Shown piece by piece: positions 63,572 to 64,000 of a stretch of 64,000 nucleotides of DNA. The DNA is from Coriaria nepalensis (lineage: Eukaryota > Streptophyta > Magnoliopsida > Cucurbitales > Coriariaceae). The notes beneath the pieces were generated by a model. That model saw nothing but the letters and a program-made list of their open reading frames with translations, had not been told where the DNA came from and searched no databases. The DNA lies in contig CP114492.1 in assembly GCA_027186245.1 (NCBI GenBank), positions 6,150,501 to 6,214,500 of the forward strand, in the 5' to 3' direction. A program made the translations under genes and the position numbers. Numbering within the stretch: position 1 is the first letter of the stretch; each line of letters starts with the position of its first letter.

Positions 63572-64000
63572 ATGTCGTGGATGACGGGGGAAGGTGGACG
63601 GCAATACTGCTCGAAGAAGAGCGATGATATTTGCGCTGATGTTTGTGGCCAGGTATTTTACTTTCTTACTCTCATCGATCTGTTTTCAAATATCCATCCG
63701 ATTTTTCTTCTTCTTCTTCTTCTTTTAGATTCGTCTGGTGTATTTTTTGTTTTTCTCGGTGTGTTTGTTTCCTGAGAAAATGTGAGAGTTTGAACGCATC
63801 CAATTCGGTTTTTGGAAGAATTCCTAATTTCAAAAGAAGTAATCATTTACATTAAATTTTTTTTTTAATTTAAGAAATAAAAAATCTTACTTAATCGTGG
63901 CTACACGTTTTCTGGATTCTTTTCTAGGTCTAGTTCGTCACCTACTCTGAAATTTGCTATGAATTTTTGCTCTTGTTTTAATGCTCATTAATCTGATAAT
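63572..64000 (+). CDS. First exon of a probable GT17 beta-1,4-mannosyl-glycoprotein N-acetylglucosaminyltransferase-like gene, cut by the window edge
   Basis: Exon 1 is 63572-63652 (27 codons, phase 0) followed by a GT donor and the start of an intron that runs to the window end. The peptide begins MSWMTGEGG and contains CSKKSDDICADVCGQ. In plant GT17 proteins (GnT-III-like, type II Golgi membrane enzymes) a similar short first exon with SKK(T/S)DDIC..VCGQ precedes the transmembrane segment and catalytic domain; this recognition is from memory and rests on about 15 residues. The ATG is well placed after a pyrimidine-rich leader of 250-300 bases. The remainder of the gene is not in the window. 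Confidence 0.5.

Noticed and set aside
1..64000. CRISPR arrays, rRNA genes, bacterial operons
   Set aside because: None seen; the gene structure and repeats are those of plant nuclear DNA.

Overview
The window is nuclear DNA from a flowering plant, very probably a eudicot. It is AT-rich, its genes have GT-AG introns, it contains a plant-only AP2/ERF gene, and most of the rest is decayed plant LTR retrotransposons (Ty1/copia, Ty3/gypsy), hAT-like and CACTA-like ends, a LINE relic and AT microsatellites. I cannot name the species. Only five gene loci look real: two 2-oxoglutarate/Fe(II) dioxygenases (2OGD-1 partial, 2OGD-2 complete), two tandem aldo-keto reductases (AKR-A dead, AKR-B intact), one AP2/ERF regulator of the DORNROESCHEN-LIKE/ESR2 type, and the first exon of a probable GT17 glycosyltransferase at the right edge (counting the dead AKR-A, six loci).

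Layout. 1-8.5 kb (block I): 3' part of 2OGD-1, with a GCN1-like gene fragment in its intron; AKR-A pseudogene; an inserted LTR-like piece; AKR-B intact; then a non-genic segment that recurs later. 8.8-14.4 kb: LTR relic, hAT-like element, and an old but structurally complete 4.07-kb copia element (LTRs, primer site, polypurine tract). 15.1-32.3 kb (block II): minisatellite and repeated promoter-proximal modules, 2OGD-2 with a 5.3-kb second intron holding a truncated copia element, a remnant of the AKR 5' region, the same intergenic DNA as in block I, a gypsy relic interrupted by a hAT-like element, and the same non-genic segment as at 7.4-8.5 kb. Blocks I and II are therefore copies of one ancestral [2OGD - AKR - flank] segment, block II being inflated by transposons and stripped of its AKR coding sequence.

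32.3-40.6 kb is gene-poor AT-rich DNA. 40.8-42.1 kb is the single-exon AP2/ERF gene with a TATA box. 45-60.6 kb is a graveyard of copia elements in both orientations, long LTRs, a LINE 3' end and a CACTA end, including a 1.8-kb LTR inserted exactly inside a copia integrase with a near-perfect 5-bp target duplication. 60.6-63.5 kb shows no gene. 63.57 kb starts the last gene.

How the genes relate: 2OGDs and AKRs of these subfamilies are specialised-metabolism oxidoreductases, and their side-by-side position kept through a segmental duplication makes this a small candidate metabolic neighbourhood. That is an inference from position and family only; no substrate can be read from the sequence. 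The AP2/ERF gene and the GT17 gene are unrelated developmental and glycosylation genes.
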